The notes below the pieces were generated by a model. The model worked only from the letters and a program-made list of their open reading frames with translations, made no database searches and was not told the DNA's origin. Shown here piece by piece: positions 34,327 to 43,750 of a DNA stretch of 64,000 nt. The stretch comes from Arthrobacter sp. RIT-PI-e (GTDB taxonomy: Bacteria; Actinomycetota; Actinomycetes; Actinomycetales; Micrococcaceae). The stretch lies in contig NZ_LGIU01000034.1 of NCBI RefSeq assembly GCF_001187915.1, positions 1-64,000 on the forward strand, given 5' to 3'. Each line of letters opens with the position of its first letter. Position 1 is the first letter of the stretch. Made by a program: the position numbers and the translations under genes.

Positions 34327-34983
34327 ATGACCCAGACCAGCATCGAGTCGCAGATCGCGGAGTTCAACCGGGGGTTCGAGGCCCAGATCGGGCCGGAGCT
34401 CTCCGGGACCTTCGCGCAGGAGCAGGCGGACCTGCGCGCGGCGGGGCACCCGGACGGCGTTGTACCGGCGGGTGACCGGCTGCCGGAAGCCACGCTGCTG
34501 GGAGCGGACGGCCAGGAGGTGGAGCTCACGGAGGTCCTGGGATCCTCGGCCGGCGTACTGGTGTTCTACCGCGGCGCCTGGTGCCCCTACTGCAACATCA
34601 CGCTGCGGACCTACCAGCGCGAGCTGCTGCCGTCCCTGGTGGAGCAGGGGATCAAGCTCGTCGCCATCAGCCCCCAGCACCCGGAGGGCAGCGGGGCCAC
34701 CGCGAAGGACGCGGAGCTCGACTTCGACGTCCTGTCCGACCCGGGCAACCGCCTCGCCGCGGCGATCGGCATCGTCACCGAGCCGAGCGCGGAGGCCCGC
34801 AGCGCCCACACGCAGCTCGGCTTCGAGGTCTCGGACAGCAACGCCGATGACACCGCCGCGATCCCGTTCCCCACGGTCGCCGTCGTCGACGCCTCGAGGA
34901 CGGTCCGGTTCATGGACGTGCACACCGACTACACCACGCGCACCGAGGTGGCGGACATCCTCGAGGCGGTACGAGACCTCTGA
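34327..34983 (+). CDS. AhpC/TSA-family peroxiredoxin-like protein
   Basis: 218 residues. Thioredoxin fold with an N-terminal helical extension (about 1-45) and the motif YRGAWCPYCN (about 80-89), which contains the peroxidatic-position cysteine as part of a CxxC pair. DLSDPGN-type and C-terminal IPFPTVAVVD strands follow. It reduces hydroperoxides or acts as a thiol oxidoreductase in the cytosol. GAGGAG lies just upstream of the ATG. Monocistronic and divergent from the quinone-oxidoreductase-like gene. Confidence 0.88.
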   Translation: MTQTSIESQIAEFNRGFEAQIGPELSGTFAQEQADLRAAGHPDGVVPAGDRLPEATLLGADGQEVELTEVLGSSAGVLVFYRGAWCPYCNITLRTYQRELLPSLVEQGIKLVAISPQHPEGSGATAKDAELDFDVLSDPGNRLAAAIGIVTEPSAEARSAHTQLGFEVSDSNADDTAAIPFPTVAVVDASRTVRFMDVHTDYTTRTEVADILEAVRDL

Positions 34984-35079
34984 CGAATACCAGCTTCTCG
35001 TGATGCTGCGCGGGCATCCGCTGCCGCGGCGACGCAGCCCACGCCCGCCGTCGTCCGTGTCCGCCGAAGCTCGGCCGGA

Positions 35080-35706
35080 TCAGCGCCCGAGGGTCATCGC
35101 CTCCCGGCTGAGATCGGTGATGTACTGCCAGTTCTTCTCCTGCACGGCGTCCATCGGCGTCAGCCAGCTGCCGCCGATGCAGGCGACATTGGGGAGCGCC
35201 AGGAAGTCGGGGGCAGTCGCGAGCGTAATGCCACCGGTGGGGCAGAAGCGGGCCTGGGGAATCGGGGCACCGACGGACTTCAGGTAGGCCTGCCCCCCCG
35301 CCTGCGCTGCCGGGAAGAACTTCAATGTGGTGATGCCCCGCTCGAGTACGGTGAGGATCTCGCTGACCGTGGCCACGCCGGGGAGCACGGGCACGGATTG
35401 TGCGAGGAGGTGGTCCAGGAGCGCCGGCGTCGTCCCTGGGCTGACAAGGAACTGGGCGCCGGCCGCGATGGCGGCGTCGGCCTGCGACGGGCTCAGGATG
35501 GTGCCCGCTCCAATGAGGATGTCCGGCACCTCGGTGCTGATGCGCCGCAGGCTCTCCAGGGCACTGTCGGTGCGCAGGGTCAGCTCGATGATGCGGATGC
35601 CGCCGTCGAGCAGGGCCTGGGCCAGGGGGACGGCGTCGGCCGGGTCCTCGATGGTGACCACGGGGATCACGGGCGAGACCTCGAACAACTGGGCACTCTC
35701 AACCAT
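35080..35706 (-). CDS. eda: 2-Dehydro-3-deoxy-phosphogluconate (KDPG) aldolase
   Basis: 208 residues. Class I aldolase of the KDPG/KHG family: IIELTLRT (general-acid Glu), GAGTILSPSQ, Schiff-base lysine in TLKFFPAA and phosphate-binding PTGGITLAT. It cleaves KDPG to pyruvate and glyceraldehyde-3-phosphate, the last step of the hexonate operon. It overlaps the upstream reductase by 8 nt and is the final gene before a convergent intergenic region. Confidence 0.92.
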   Translation of the reverse strand: MVESAQLFEVSPVIPVVTIEDPADAVPLAQALLDGGIRIIELTLRTDSALESLRRISTEVPDILIGAGTILSPSQADAAIAAGAQFLVSPGTTPALLDHLLAQSVPVLPGVATVSEILTVLERGITTLKFFPAAQAGGQAYLKSVGAPIPQARFCPTGGITLATAPDFLALPNVACIGGSWLTPMDAVQEKNWQYITDLSREAMTLGR

Positions 35707-37144
35707 GGGTGATCTCCTTCCTCAGGCCCTCGGGCCCGTGCTTGTCGATGATGCTGTACCAGTGCGTGAGCAGGCCGGTGAAGGTGGTGTCTGCTGCTAG
35801 TTCTGGGGTGAAGATGTCGAGGTGGTTCACAAGTGCGCGAACGATGCTGGCGCTGTTCGTCGAGGAAGGGAGTGAGTCCTTGAGGGATCGCGCCAGGGGG
35901 TCGTCGAGCTCCGCGACGTCCGCGGTGGAGACATGGTGCATCCACGCCGCGGCCGCGAGGGCGGCCCAGCGCGGAGGACGGCCGGCGGCCAAAGCGGCCG
36001 TGATGGTCGCCAGGAGGCGTGGCCCGAGCTTCTGGGACCCGTCGTTGCCCACCTTGGCGGTCGTGTGCCCCAGAGCAGGATTCGCGAACCTCTCCAGCAC
36101 GGTCTCGATGTACTGTCGGCCGTCGAGCCCCTCGGGCAGGTCGAGCGTCGGCAGGACGTCCTCGATCATCATGCGGGAGCAGGCCGTCCGGAATGCGTCG
36201 TCCGCGACCACGTCGGCGATCGTCCTCAGTCCCGCGGCCAACCCCAGGTAGGCCAATAGGGAGTGGCTGGCGTTGAGGAGCCGCAGTTTGGCGGTCTCCC
36301 ACCCCAGCACGTCCGCCGTCAGCAGCGCACCGGCTCTCTCCCATGCGGGACGGGCGGCCACGAACTGGTCCTCGATGACCCACTGCCGGAACGGCTCCGC
36401 GATCACCGCACCTTCGTCGCGGAGACCGAGTTCCTGCTCGACGGCGTCGAGGTCCGCCACGGTCGTGGCCGGGACCATCCGGTCCACCATCGTGTCGGGA
36501 AAGGCGACGTTCTCCCGCACCCATGCATCCAGGGCGTCCGCCTCGCCGCCGGGGAGCGCGGCGATGAAGTCCCGCACCAGTGTGCGGGTCAACGCGCCGT
36601 TCGAGGGCAGGTTGTCACAGGAAATGATGTTGATCGGACCGGTGTCGGTCCGCAACCGTCCCTGCAGACCCCGGGCGATCTGCCCGATGGCCGTTCGTGC
36701 GGGACCGCCGGCGAGGTCCTGCTGGATGGCGGCGTCGTGCAGCGCGAGTCTGCGGGTACGGGGGTCGATCCGGTACCCCTTCTCCGTGACGGTCAGGGTC
36801 ACCACGGTGGTAGTCGCCGCGGAGATGGCGTCGACTACTTGCTGTGGTCGCTCGTGACCGGGGATGATGTCCCGCAGGCTACTGACCACCCGGAGTAGAC
36901 CGGAACCGGCACCCCGCTGGCTGAGGGTGAACAGGCCGTCCTGCGGCCCGAGCTGCTCCACGACCGTCCGGGAGCGTTGGGTGACACCGGTGATGCCCCA
37001 CCGGGTGTCCCCGGTGGCGAGCATCGCGTCCTCGGTGAGGACCGCCTGGTGGGCGCGGTGGAAGGCGCCCACGCCGAGGTGGACGATCCCGCTGCCGAGC
37101 TGGCCGCGGTCGATTGCCGGTGTTGGGAAGGTGGAGAGGCTCAG
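35699..37144 (-). CDS. uxuB: Mannitol dehydrogenase family protein (fructuronate reductase / mannonate oxidoreductase)
   Basis: The polyol-type long-chain dehydrogenase needs an N-terminal Rossmann strand reading GIVHLGVGAFHRAHQA. A GTG at 37072 would cut this strand in half. In frame upstream the only start-like codon is CTG at 37144, giving LSLSTFPTP at the N-terminus and 481 residues, the normal family length. Other marks are SCDNLPSNG and the catalytic KLRLLNASHSLLAYLG (K-x5-N-x2-H). The likely reaction is NADH-linked interconversion of D-fructuronate and D-mannonate. The CTG overlaps the kinase stop as CTGA, matching the overlap pattern of this operon. Confidence 0.85.
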   Translation of the reverse strand: MSLSTFPTPAIDRGQLGSGIVHLGVGAFHRAHQAVLTEDAMLATGDTRWGITGVTQRSRTVVEQLGPQDGLFTLSQRGAGSGLLRVVSSLRDIIPGHERPQQVVDAISAATTTVVTLTVTEKGYRIDPRTRRLALHDAAIQQDLAGGPARTAIGQIARGLQGRLRTDTGPINIISCDNLPSNGALTRTLVRDFIAALPGGEADALDAWVRENVAFPDTMVDRMVPATTVADLDAVEQELGLRDEGAVIAEPFRQWVIEDQFVAARPAWERAGALLTADVLGWETAKLRLLNASHSLLAYLGLAAGLRTIADVVADDAFRTACSRMMIEDVLPTLDLPEGLDGRQYIETVLERFANPALGHTTAKVGNDGSQKLGPRLLATITAALAAGRPPRWAALAAAAWMHHVSTADVAELDDPLARSLKDSLPSSTNSASIVRALVNHLDIFTPELAADTTFTGLLTHWYSIIDKHGPEGLRKEITHG

Positions 37145-38109
37145 CCGTTCGATGTGGATCGCCCTCCTGCGTGGCTGTCGGCATGTGCCCGGGTCTGCTC
37201 GAAGGTGGGCACGAAGCCGGTTCCTCCCTTGCCACCGACCACGAGCGATGCAGCGGCCGCGGCGAAAGCCGCCGCGTCCTCCAAGCTGTCGCCGAGGACG
37301 AGACGAGCCGTCAGGGTACCGACCAGCGCGTCACCGGCTCCGGTCTGGTCCACCACGGCCGGGGCCGGGACGGCGTCCAGCCACGTGCTGCCGGAGGCGT
37401 CCTGCAGGTGGACGCCCTCTGCCCCGCAGGTGACGGCGACGGTATCGCAGCCTGCCGCGAGGAGCTTTGTCGCGGCCTGCTCCGCGGTGGCGACACCGAG
37501 GAGGGCCTCGGTCTCCCCCGGGAAGGACGGCGTGATGAGGAAGCAGTGCTCCGCTAGGTCGGTGAGCACCTCCGCTGCCGTGTCGGCGCTGGTCAGGCGC
37601 GGGCGGTAGTTCGGGTCGTACACGAAGCGCGTCGCCAGACGCGCCGCGGTGTGGACGGCGTCGCGTGCGGTGTCGGAGATGGCGCAGGCGATGCCGCTGG
37701 CCACCACCGCGCCTGCTGAGCGTAGGACGTCGTCGTCGAGGTCCTCCGGACCCAGGGTGGAGCCCACGCTGCCTGAGCGGGCGTAGGAGAACTCCCGCTG
37801 CCCGTCCGGGTCCCCGTGGACCAGGTAGACGCCCTGCTGTCCGCGGCGGTAGCGCAGCAGATCCGTGCTGACGCCAAGCTCCCGGACGCGCTCGGTGATC
37901 GCGGCGCCGAGTTCGTCGTCGGTGAGTACTGCGGCCAGGCCCACGCGGGCCCCCGCTCCTGCCGCGGCGGCGGCCACGTTGAGTGCGTCCCCGGAGATCC
38001 CCATCTCGGCGGGGACCCCGTGCCCGAAGGCTTGTTCGGTGGAGATCTCCACGAGGATCTCGCCCAGGACGACGACGTCGAAGGGCTCGGTGTCGGGTAC
38101 GCTGCTCAC
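37141..38109 (-). CDS. kdgK: PfkB family sugar kinase (2-keto-3-deoxygluconate kinase)
   Basis: GTG start overlapping the mannonate dehydratase stop (GTGA); 322 residues. Ribokinase/PfkB fold with [22 protein letters not shown] and the catalytic [13 protein letters not shown], where Asp of GAGD is the base. Expected to phosphorylate 2-keto-3-deoxy-D-gluconate to KDPG, given the dehydratase before it and the KDPG aldolase after it. Confidence 0.88.
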   Translation of the reverse strand: MSSVPDTEPFDVVVLGEILVEISTEQAFGHGVPAEMGISGDALNVAAAAAGAGARVGLAAVLTDDELGAAITERVRELGVSTDLLRYRRGQQGVYLVHGDPDGQREFSYARSGSVGSTLGPEDLDDDVLRSAGAVVASGIACAISDTARDAVHTAARLATRFVYDPNYRPRLTSADTAAEVLTDLAEHCFLITPSFPGETEALLGVATAEQAATKLLAAGCDTVAVTCGAEGVHLQDASGSTWLDAVPAPAVVDQTGAGDALVGTLTARLVLGDSLEDAAAFAAAAASLVVGGKGGTGFVPTFEQTRAHADSHAGGRSTSNG

Positions 38110-39317
38110 CAGTCGTGCACCGACCCGTCGAGACGTCGGTTCACGGGGAGGTACTTCGGGTCGAAGGGGAACGCAGCGGCGGCCTCCTCGTCGAACTCCA
38201 CACCGATACCGGGGGCATCGCCGGGGTGCATGTATCCGTCGCTGAAGGAGTAGTTGCTGCGGAACACCTCGTCGGCTTCGTCGCGGTGGCCCATGTACTC
38301 CTGGATCCCGAAGTTGGGGATGCTCATGTCCACGTGAAGCGCCGCGGCCAGGGATGCCGGGGAGAGGTCGCCGGCACCGTGGGAGCCCGAACGGACACCG
38401 TAGAGGTCGGCAAGTGAGAACACGCGACGCAGATGGGTGATGCCGCCGGTGTGGGACACGGAGGTGCGAATGTAGTCGATGAGACGTTCGGTGATGAGCT
38501 GCTGGCAGTCCCAGATGGAGTTGAACACTTCACCGACGGCGATGGGCGTGGTGGTGTGTTGGCGGATCAGGCGGAAGGCTGACTGGTCTTCGGCCGGGGT
38601 GGGGTCCTCGATCCAGAAGGGTCGGTAGGGCTCCAACGCAGCTCCGAGCCGTCCGGCCTCGATGGGGCTGAGGCGGTGGTGGACGTCGTGCAGCAGGTGC
38701 ACCCCGTAGCCGAACTCCTGCCGGACGTGGGCCATCATCTTCGGTGCGAAGTCCAGGTAAGACGTGGTCTCCCAGACGTCCTCCTGGGGGGCGTCCCCGC
38801 TTGCCGGTTCGTACACGCTGCGGTCGGCCGGGCCGATCCCATAGGTCTTGTCCAGACCTGGGACGGCAGCCTGGACGCGGATGGCCTTGTATCCGAGGTC
38901 GAGGTGGCGCTGGACGTCGGCGCTCAGGTCGTCGAGACCGGCTCCGCTGGCATGTCCGTAGACCATGACGCCGTCGCGTGCAGCGCCGCCGAGGAGCTGG
39001 TAGACAGGCATGCCGGCCGCTTTCCCCTTGATGTCCCAGAGGGCGATGTCGATGGCAGCGATGGCGGTCATGGTCACCGGACCGCGCCGCCAGTAGGCGC
39101 CCCTGTAGAAGTACTGCCACGTGTCCTCGATCCGCCGGGCGTCGCGACCGATCAGTAGCGGGCACAGGTGGTCCCTCAGGTAAGAGGCCACGGAGAGTTC
39201 GCGTCCGTTGAGGGTTGCATCGCCGATTCCGACGACGCCGTCCTCGGTCTCGATGATCAGGGTCACGTAGTTGCGTCCCGGGGAGGACACCACCACTCGG
39301 GCATCGGTGATTCTCAC
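38106..39317 (-). CDS. manD: D-mannonate dehydratase, enolase superfamily (ManD/RspA)
   Basis: GTG start overlapping the dehydrogenase stop (GTGA); 403 residues. ManD-type member of the enolase superfamily: [19 protein letters not shown], metal-binding [18 protein letters not shown] and VGEVFNS, catalytic-region GSHGAGD, and the C-terminal [10 protein letters not shown]. It dehydrates D-mannonate (or D-gluconate) to 2-keto-3-deoxygluconate with Mg2+. Low-efficiency members of this group are known to work in L-gulonate/L-idonate catabolism beside a zinc-type dehydrogenase and a mannitol-dehydrogenase-type enzyme, exactly the neighbours here. Confidence 0.92.
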   Translation of the reverse strand: MRITDARVVVSSPGRNYVTLIIETEDGVVGIGDATLNGRELSVASYLRDHLCPLLIGRDARRIEDTWQYFYRGAYWRRGPVTMTAIAAIDIALWDIKGKAAGMPVYQLLGGAARDGVMVYGHASGAGLDDLSADVQRHLDLGYKAIRVQAAVPGLDKTYGIGPADRSVYEPASGDAPQEDVWETTSYLDFAPKMMAHVRQEFGYGVHLLHDVHHRLSPIEAGRLGAALEPYRPFWIEDPTPAEDQSAFRLIRQHTTTPIAVGEVFNSIWDCQQLITERLIDYIRTSVSHTGGITHLRRVFSLADLYGVRSGSHGAGDLSPASLAAALHVDMSIPNFGIQEYMGHRDEADEVFRSNYSFSDGYMHPGDAPGIGVEFDEEAAAAFPFDPKYLPVNRRLDGSVHDW

Positions 39318-40387
39318 GAGGAGGGCCTTTCGTCGGAGCCGGTGGAGGAGGTCGAGGCGGCAGAGCCGAGGTCGAGCATCACCTTGCTGCTGCCCGAGGT
39401 CCGATCCGCGGCCACGCGCATGGCGTGGTCGGCGTCGTCCAGGGCGAAGCGGTGGGTGATGACGGGGGAGACGTCCAGTCCGCCGGCCATGGCCTCGAGG
39501 GCATCGGTGATCTCCTCCACGAACCGGTAGGAGCCGATCCAGGTGATCTCACGCGTGACCAGATCGCCCAGGAGGGCCGGAGCCGGGGTGCCGGGAAGGT
39601 TGCCGACCTGCACGAGGGTACCGCCGCGGGCCGTGGCACGGAGCACGTTGCCCAGGGCCGCGGGTGCCCCGGATGCCTCGAAGACCATTTCGGCGTCGGC
39701 GGGCATGTTGGAGGGGTCCGCCACGTTCAGCACCATGTCGGCGCCCATGGCCGCGGCGATGGACAGCGACGTGTCGCTGAGATCGGTGGCCGTGACGCTG
39801 CGGGCCCCGGCGTGCTTGGCGGCCGCGACCACGAGGCAGCCGATCGGACCTGCACCGTTGACCAGGATGTCCCTGCCCGAGAGGTCGCCGGCCCGCTTGA
39901 CGGCGTGCATGGCGACGGCCAGGGGTTCGGCGAGCGCGCCGTAGAGGGTGCTCACCCCGTCCGGGAGCGGCCGCAGCTGGGAGGCGCGGACGGTCTTGCG
40001 CTGGCTGAACCCGCCGTCGGTGTGCGGGGTGAAGGCCGCTGACCCGAAGTACCGCACCGCGGGGTAGAGATTGGTCCTGCCCGCCAGGCGCTCGGGCATC
40101 TCCCCGTCGCCGACGAGCTCGGCCGGGTGGACGGTGACGGGCTGCCCGATGCTCACACCGGTGACCCCCGGACCGAGCGCGGAGATCCTGCCCGCGATCT
40201 CGTGACCGAGGACGAGAGGAGCGCCGAGCACGGCCGTGCCGGACGCCCCGTGTCGCCAGTACGAGAGGTCCGAACCGCAGATGCCTCCCCACTCCACGTC
40301 GATGACCACTTCTCCCTCACCTGCCTGCGGCTCAGGGAGGGTGTCGACGCGCAGGTCGTCGGGTCCGTGGACGACGACGGCCCTCAT
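39314..40387 (-). CDS. Zinc-type polyol dehydrogenase (L-idonate/L-gulonate 5-dehydrogenase-like)
   Basis: ATG overlapping the transporter stop (ATGA); 357 residues. Medium-chain dehydrogenase with catalytic-zinc ligands in [11 protein letters not shown] and [18 protein letters not shown] for NAD, and the idonate-dehydrogenase-like segment [18 protein letters not shown]. The structural-zinc lobe, which normally has four cysteines just before that segment, reads [20 protein letters not shown], so the structural zinc is lost. It is predicted to oxidise L-gulonate or L-idonate at C5, feeding fructuronate or 5-ketogluconate to the next enzymes. Confidence 0.85.
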   Translation of the reverse strand: MRAVVVHGPDDLRVDTLPEPQAGEGEVVIDVEWGGICGSDLSYWRHGASGTAVLGAPLVLGHEIAGRISALGPGVTGVSIGQPVTVHPAELVGDGEMPERLAGRTNLYPAVRYFGSAAFTPHTDGGFSQRKTVRASQLRPLPDGVSTLYGALAEPLAVAMHAVKRAGDLSGRDILVNGAGPIGCLVVAAAKHAGARSVTATDLSDTSLSIAAAMGADMVLNVADPSNMPADAEMVFEASGAPAALGNVLRATARGGTLVQVGNLPGTPAPALLGDLVTREITWIGSYRFVEEITDALEAMAGGLDVSPVITHRFALDDADHAMRVAADRTSGSSKVMLDLGSAASTSSTGSDERPSS

Positions 40388-41763
40388 ATCGCGTCCTCCA
40401 GCTTCACGAGGTCGCGGCCCCGCGTCTCCGGGCTGAGCATCGTGGCGGTCAACGTCACGATGGAGTAGCCGATGATCATGGCGGCCAGCGGCCACCAGTG
40501 ACCGGTCGCCACGGTCAGGCTCGCCGCGAGGACGGGGCCGATGGCCGTGGTGAGGATGCCACCGATCTCCTTGGCCAGTGCGAGCTGAGTGAACCTGGTG
40601 CGTGCGCCGAAGAGCTCCGCCATGGTGACACCCTCCAGGGAGAACAGTCCGAGGACGCCGATGTTGAGCCCGAGGACCATGGCCAGGGTGATCAGCCCGG
40701 TGTCCCCGCTGTTGAGCATCATGAACATGGGGATTGCGAAGAGGATGGTCAGCGTGGTCAGGGCCATGTAGATGGGACGCCGCCCGAACCGGTCACCGAG
40801 CAGCCCCACGACGGGGATGGTGACGAAGCCGAGCAGAGAACCGTACAGGATCGCGGTGGTGCCCACGGACCGGTCGACGAGCAGCGTGGTGGCGAGGTAA
40901 CCGATGAGGAAGGTCTGGATCAATCCCGAGTTCCCGGCCTGGCCGAAGCGCAGTCCGACGGCGATGAGGAACGCCCTGCCCTTCTTCTGGTGCAGGGCGG
41001 CCTCGATGGTGCTCTCACCGTTGGCCTTCGCGTCCGCGAGGGCCTGCTCCTTCGTGAGTGCCACGCCGTCGACGACGTCGTCGCGACCCTCGAAGACCGG
41101 GCTCTCCTTGATGGAACGGCGTACCCATACGGCCACGATGAGCAGCACGAAGCTGAACAGGAACGGAAGGCGCCAGCCCCAGCTGAGCAGCTGCTCCTCG
41201 GACAGTGTCGCCACCAGGAGGACCCAGATGCCGGAGGCTGCGAGGGTGCCCGAGTTGGTACCGAGGCAGACCAGGGAGCCGATGAGGCCCCTTCGCCTGA
41301 CGGGGGCGTACTCCACGAGCATCACCGTCGCGCCGGCCAACTCGGCGCCCGCACCGAATCCCTGGGCCAGTCGCAGGACCACCAGCAGGATCGGTGCCCA
41401 GATACCGATCATGGCGTAGGTGGGGAGGATACCGATCAGGGTGGTGGACCCCCCCATCAGGGCGATCGTGATGTAGAGGACCTTCTTGCGGCCGAGCCGG
41501 TCCCCCATGCGGCCGAAGTAGACCGCCCCCGCGAGACGGGCCACGTAGCCGACCCCGTACACACCCATCGAGGCGATCAGACCGACCGCCGGGCTGGCAT
41601 CGGGGAAGAAGAGGCGGTTGAACACCAGGGCGGCGGCCAGGGAGTAGAGCTGGAAGTCCATGAACTCCATGGCCGTTCCGAGCCAACCCGAGGCGGCGAC
41701 CTTGGCCAGATCCTTGGTGGACCGCTCAGGGTGCTGTGTGGTGGGTGGTGTGTGTGCAGACAT
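40384..41763 (-). CDS. MFS transporter, metabolite:H+ symporter (MHS) family
   Basis: ATG at 41763 with GAAGGAG upstream; 459 residues, 12 membrane helices. MHS signature: WLGTAMEFMDFQLYSLAAAL at helix 1, the loop FGRMGDRLGRKKVL and RLAQGFGAGAELAGA. The family (ShiA, ProP, KgtP) imports organic acids and zwitterions with protons. As the first gene of the hexonate operon it most likely imports the aldonic acid substrate. Transcribed from a TTGACA promoter divergent from the GntR gene. Confidence 0.88.
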   Translation of the reverse strand: MSAHTPPTTQHPERSTKDLAKVAASGWLGTAMEFMDFQLYSLAAALVFNRLFFPDASPAVGLIASMGVYGVGYVARLAGAVYFGRMGDRLGRKKVLYITIALMGGSTTLIGILPTYAMIGIWAPILLVVLRLAQGFGAGAELAGATVMLVEYAPVRRRGLIGSLVCLGTNSGTLAASGIWVLLVATLSEEQLLSWGWRLPFLFSFVLLIVAVWVRRSIKESPVFEGRDDVVDGVALTKEQALADAKANGESTIEAALHQKKGRAFLIAVGLRFGQAGNSGLIQTFLIGYLATTLLVDRSVGTTAILYGSLLGFVTIPVVGLLGDRFGRRPIYMALTTLTILFAIPMFMMLNSGDTGLITLAMVLGLNIGVLGLFSLEGVTMAELFGARTRFTQLALAKEIGGILTTAIGPVLAASLTVATGHWWPLAAMIIGYSIVTLTATMLSPETRGRDLVKLEDAI

Positions 41764-41854
41764 TCCATGCTCCTTCGCATAGGACGGGGAAGAACCGTGA
41801 GGCCTTGCTCGTGCCGCCTCGTGCCCATGACGACGGCTACCATACAAGCACTGC

Positions 41855-41870
41855 CATACTAGTGTGTCAA
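41855..41870 (-). promoter_or_regulatory. Promoter -35 and operator candidate of the hexonate operon
   Basis: On the minus strand TTGACA (41870-41865) is followed 17 nt later by TTGTAT. A near-perfect 12-bp palindrome CATACTAGTGTG (41855-41866, one mismatched pair) overlaps the -35 end and the spacer, well placed for repression by the divergent GntR protein. A second CATAC half-site lies at 41841-41845. Confidence 0.5.
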
Positions 41871-41886
41871 TAGGTAGGCTTACGTC

Positions 41887-42624
41887 ATGACAGCATCGAG
41901 CAGCGGTAGCCCGAAAGCACCCTCGCACTCCGCACGGTCCCGGACCCTCGAGACCCTGCGACGCAAGATCGTCACCCTGGAACTCGCGCCGGGAACGTCG
42001 CTGTCGGAGAACGAACTCGCCCAGAGCCTCGACACGAGCCGGACACCGGTACGGGAGAGCCTGATCCTGCTGCAGCAGGAGGCTCTCGTCCAGGTGTTCC
42101 CCCAGATCGGGACCTTCGTCTCCCTCGTGGACATCGAGCGCGTCACGCAGGCGCAGTTCATCCGTGAGGCCATCGAGTGCGCGTCGCTGAACGACGCCGT
42201 CGCTCGGGTGACGGAGGAGGACCTCACGTCACTGCGATCGATCCTGGCGCAGCAGGAGGTAACCGAGATCGAGGGCGACGTGGAGAAGTTTTTCGCCCTG
42301 GACGAGCGGTTCCACCGGAAGCTGCTGTCCGTCGGGGGACACGAGTCAGCATGGGCCGCCGTGACCTCCGCGAAAGCCCACCTGGACCGGGCACGCCGGC
42401 TCAGCCTGATCGACACGCGCCCCATCTCGACGCTCGTCGGTCAGCACACCGACATCGTCGATGCACTCGCGAGCCGTGACGCAGCCACCGCGATCGGTGC
42501 TCTGCGCGTTCACCTCAGGGCCGTGTTCGAGGACATCGAACGCATCAGGGCCGCCGTGCCGCATCTGTTCTCGGACGGCAGGACGGTCCGGCTCAACCGC
42601 CGGACCGTCCACACCCTGGACTGA
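41887..42624 (+). CDS. GntR family regulator, FCD type, of the hexonate operon
   Basis: 245 residues. A disordered N-terminus precedes a winged helix (about 20-80) with LAQSLDTSRTPVRESLILLQQEALV and an FCD domain. Metal-type residues appear in DERFHRKLL, GQHTDIVDAL and LRVHLRAVF. UxuR/GntR-type proteins of this class respond to hexuronate or aldonate intermediates. The divergent arrangement with the transporter-led operon indicates that it controls it. Confidence 0.88.
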   Translation: MTASSSGSPKAPSHSARSRTLETLRRKIVTLELAPGTSLSENELAQSLDTSRTPVRESLILLQQEALVQVFPQIGTFVSLVDIERVTQAQFIREAIECASLNDAVARVTEEDLTSLRSILAQQEVTEIEGDVEKFFALDERFHRKLLSVGGHESAWAAVTSAKAHLDRARRLSLIDTRPISTLVGQHTDIVDALASRDAATAIGALRVHLRAVFEDIERIRAAVPHLFSDGRTVRLNRRTVHTLD

Positions 42625-42632
42625 CATCGACC

Positions 42633-42660
42633 CCGTAGGAATGTGTCCGCCTGCCTACGG
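42633..42660. terminator. Terminator between the GntR and TerC genes
   Basis: CCGTAGG / CCTACGG, a perfect 7-bp stem with a 14-nt loop, lies between the convergent GntR and TerC genes. Confidence 0.4.
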
Positions 42661-42676
42661 CAGTGCTGCCACCTCG

Positions 42677-43714
42677 CTACTGGGACTTATGATTCGATTC
42701 GGGCGCTGCGATGACGGGTTCGCCGTCGACCCGGCCGCGGTCGTTCTTGTCCCGGTCGCCGCGGGTCTTCCGCAGGCTGAGCAGGGGGGCGAGGGGGGGG
42801 GCGGCCCCGATGAACGGCAGCGAGAACCAGGGGGGGATCCCCGGCCCCCACGGGGGCGGCCCCCCGCCGTTGACGAAGGGCAGCTCGTTGACGTGCAGGG
42901 CATGGAACACGAGCTTCACGCCGATGAACGCGAGGATCACGGCCAGGCCCTGGGCCAGGTAGACCAGGCGCTCCAGGAGTCCGCCGATGAGGAAGTACAG
43001 CTGCCGCAGGCCCATGAGCGCGAAGGCGTTGGCGGTGAACACGATGTACGCCTCGTTGGTGAGCCCGTAGATCGCAGGGATGGAGTCGACGGCGAACACC
43101 AGGTCGATGAAACCGATCGCGATGATGGTCAGCAACATCGGGGTGGCGAAGCGCTTGCCGGCCAGCTTCACGGTCAGCTTGTCCTCGTGGAACTCGTCCG
43201 TGATGGGTAGGATCCGGCGGACCAGGCGCATGAACTTGCCATCGGCCGGGTTGTGGTCGTCGCCGCCGAAGGCCTGCTTGTACGCCAGGAAGAGCAGCAG
43301 GGCGCCGAAGATGTAGAAGATCCAGGAGAAGTTGTCGATCAGGGCGGCACCGATGGCGATGAACCCGCCGCGCAGGACCAGGGCGATGATGATGCCGATC
43401 ATCAGCACCTTCTGCTGGTACTTCTTCGGCACCGCGAAGCCGGTCATCACGATGAGGAACACGAAGAGGTTGTCCACCGAGAGTGCTTTCTCGGTGAGGT
43501 ACCCGGCGAAGTACTCGCCACCGAACCCCCACCCGGAGACGACGCCGATGCCCACGCCGAAGAGCAGGGCGAGGCCGATGTAGAACGCGGACCAGCGGGC
43601 GGACTCACCGATGGTCGGCTCATGGGGGGTGCGCACGTGCGCGAAGAACTCGTAGACGAAGAACAGGACCGTCACTGCGAGGGTGATGGTCCAGACCAGG
43701 GGGGTGATCTCCAT
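42677..43714 (-). CDS. TerC family integral membrane protein (probable Mn2+ exporter)
   Basis: 345 residues with about nine membrane helices. TerC/Alx landmarks: YLTEKALSVDNLFVFLIVM, IGFIDLVFAVDSIPAIYG (acidic metal-coordination residues in membrane helices) and ANAFALMGLRQLYFL. The family exports Mn2+, and here the riboswitch upstream supports that. The C-terminal stretch after LPFVNGG is abnormally rich in Gly and Pro compared with the usual hydrophobic last helix, and coincides with G/C homopolymers, so errors are suspected there. GGGAG precedes the ATG. Confidence 0.88.
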   Translation of the reverse strand: MEITPLVWTITLAVTVLFFVYEFFAHVRTPHEPTIGESARWSAFYIGLALLFGVGIGVVSGWGFGGEYFAGYLTEKALSVDNLFVFLIVMTGFAVPKKYQQKVLMIGIIIALVLRGGFIAIGAALIDNFSWIFYIFGALLLFLAYKQAFGGDDHNPADGKFMRLVRRILPITDEFHEDKLTVKLAGKRFATPMLLTIIAIGFIDLVFAVDSIPAIYGLTNEAYIVFTANAFALMGLRQLYFLIGGLLERLVYLAQGLAVILAFIGVKLVFHALHVNELPFVNGGGPPPWGPGIPPWFSLPFIGAAPPLAPLLSLRKTRGDRDKNDRGRVDGEPVIAAPESNHKSQ

Positions 43715-43750
43715 GGAAGGCTCCCAAGGGGTAGGCGTGATGACAGGACG

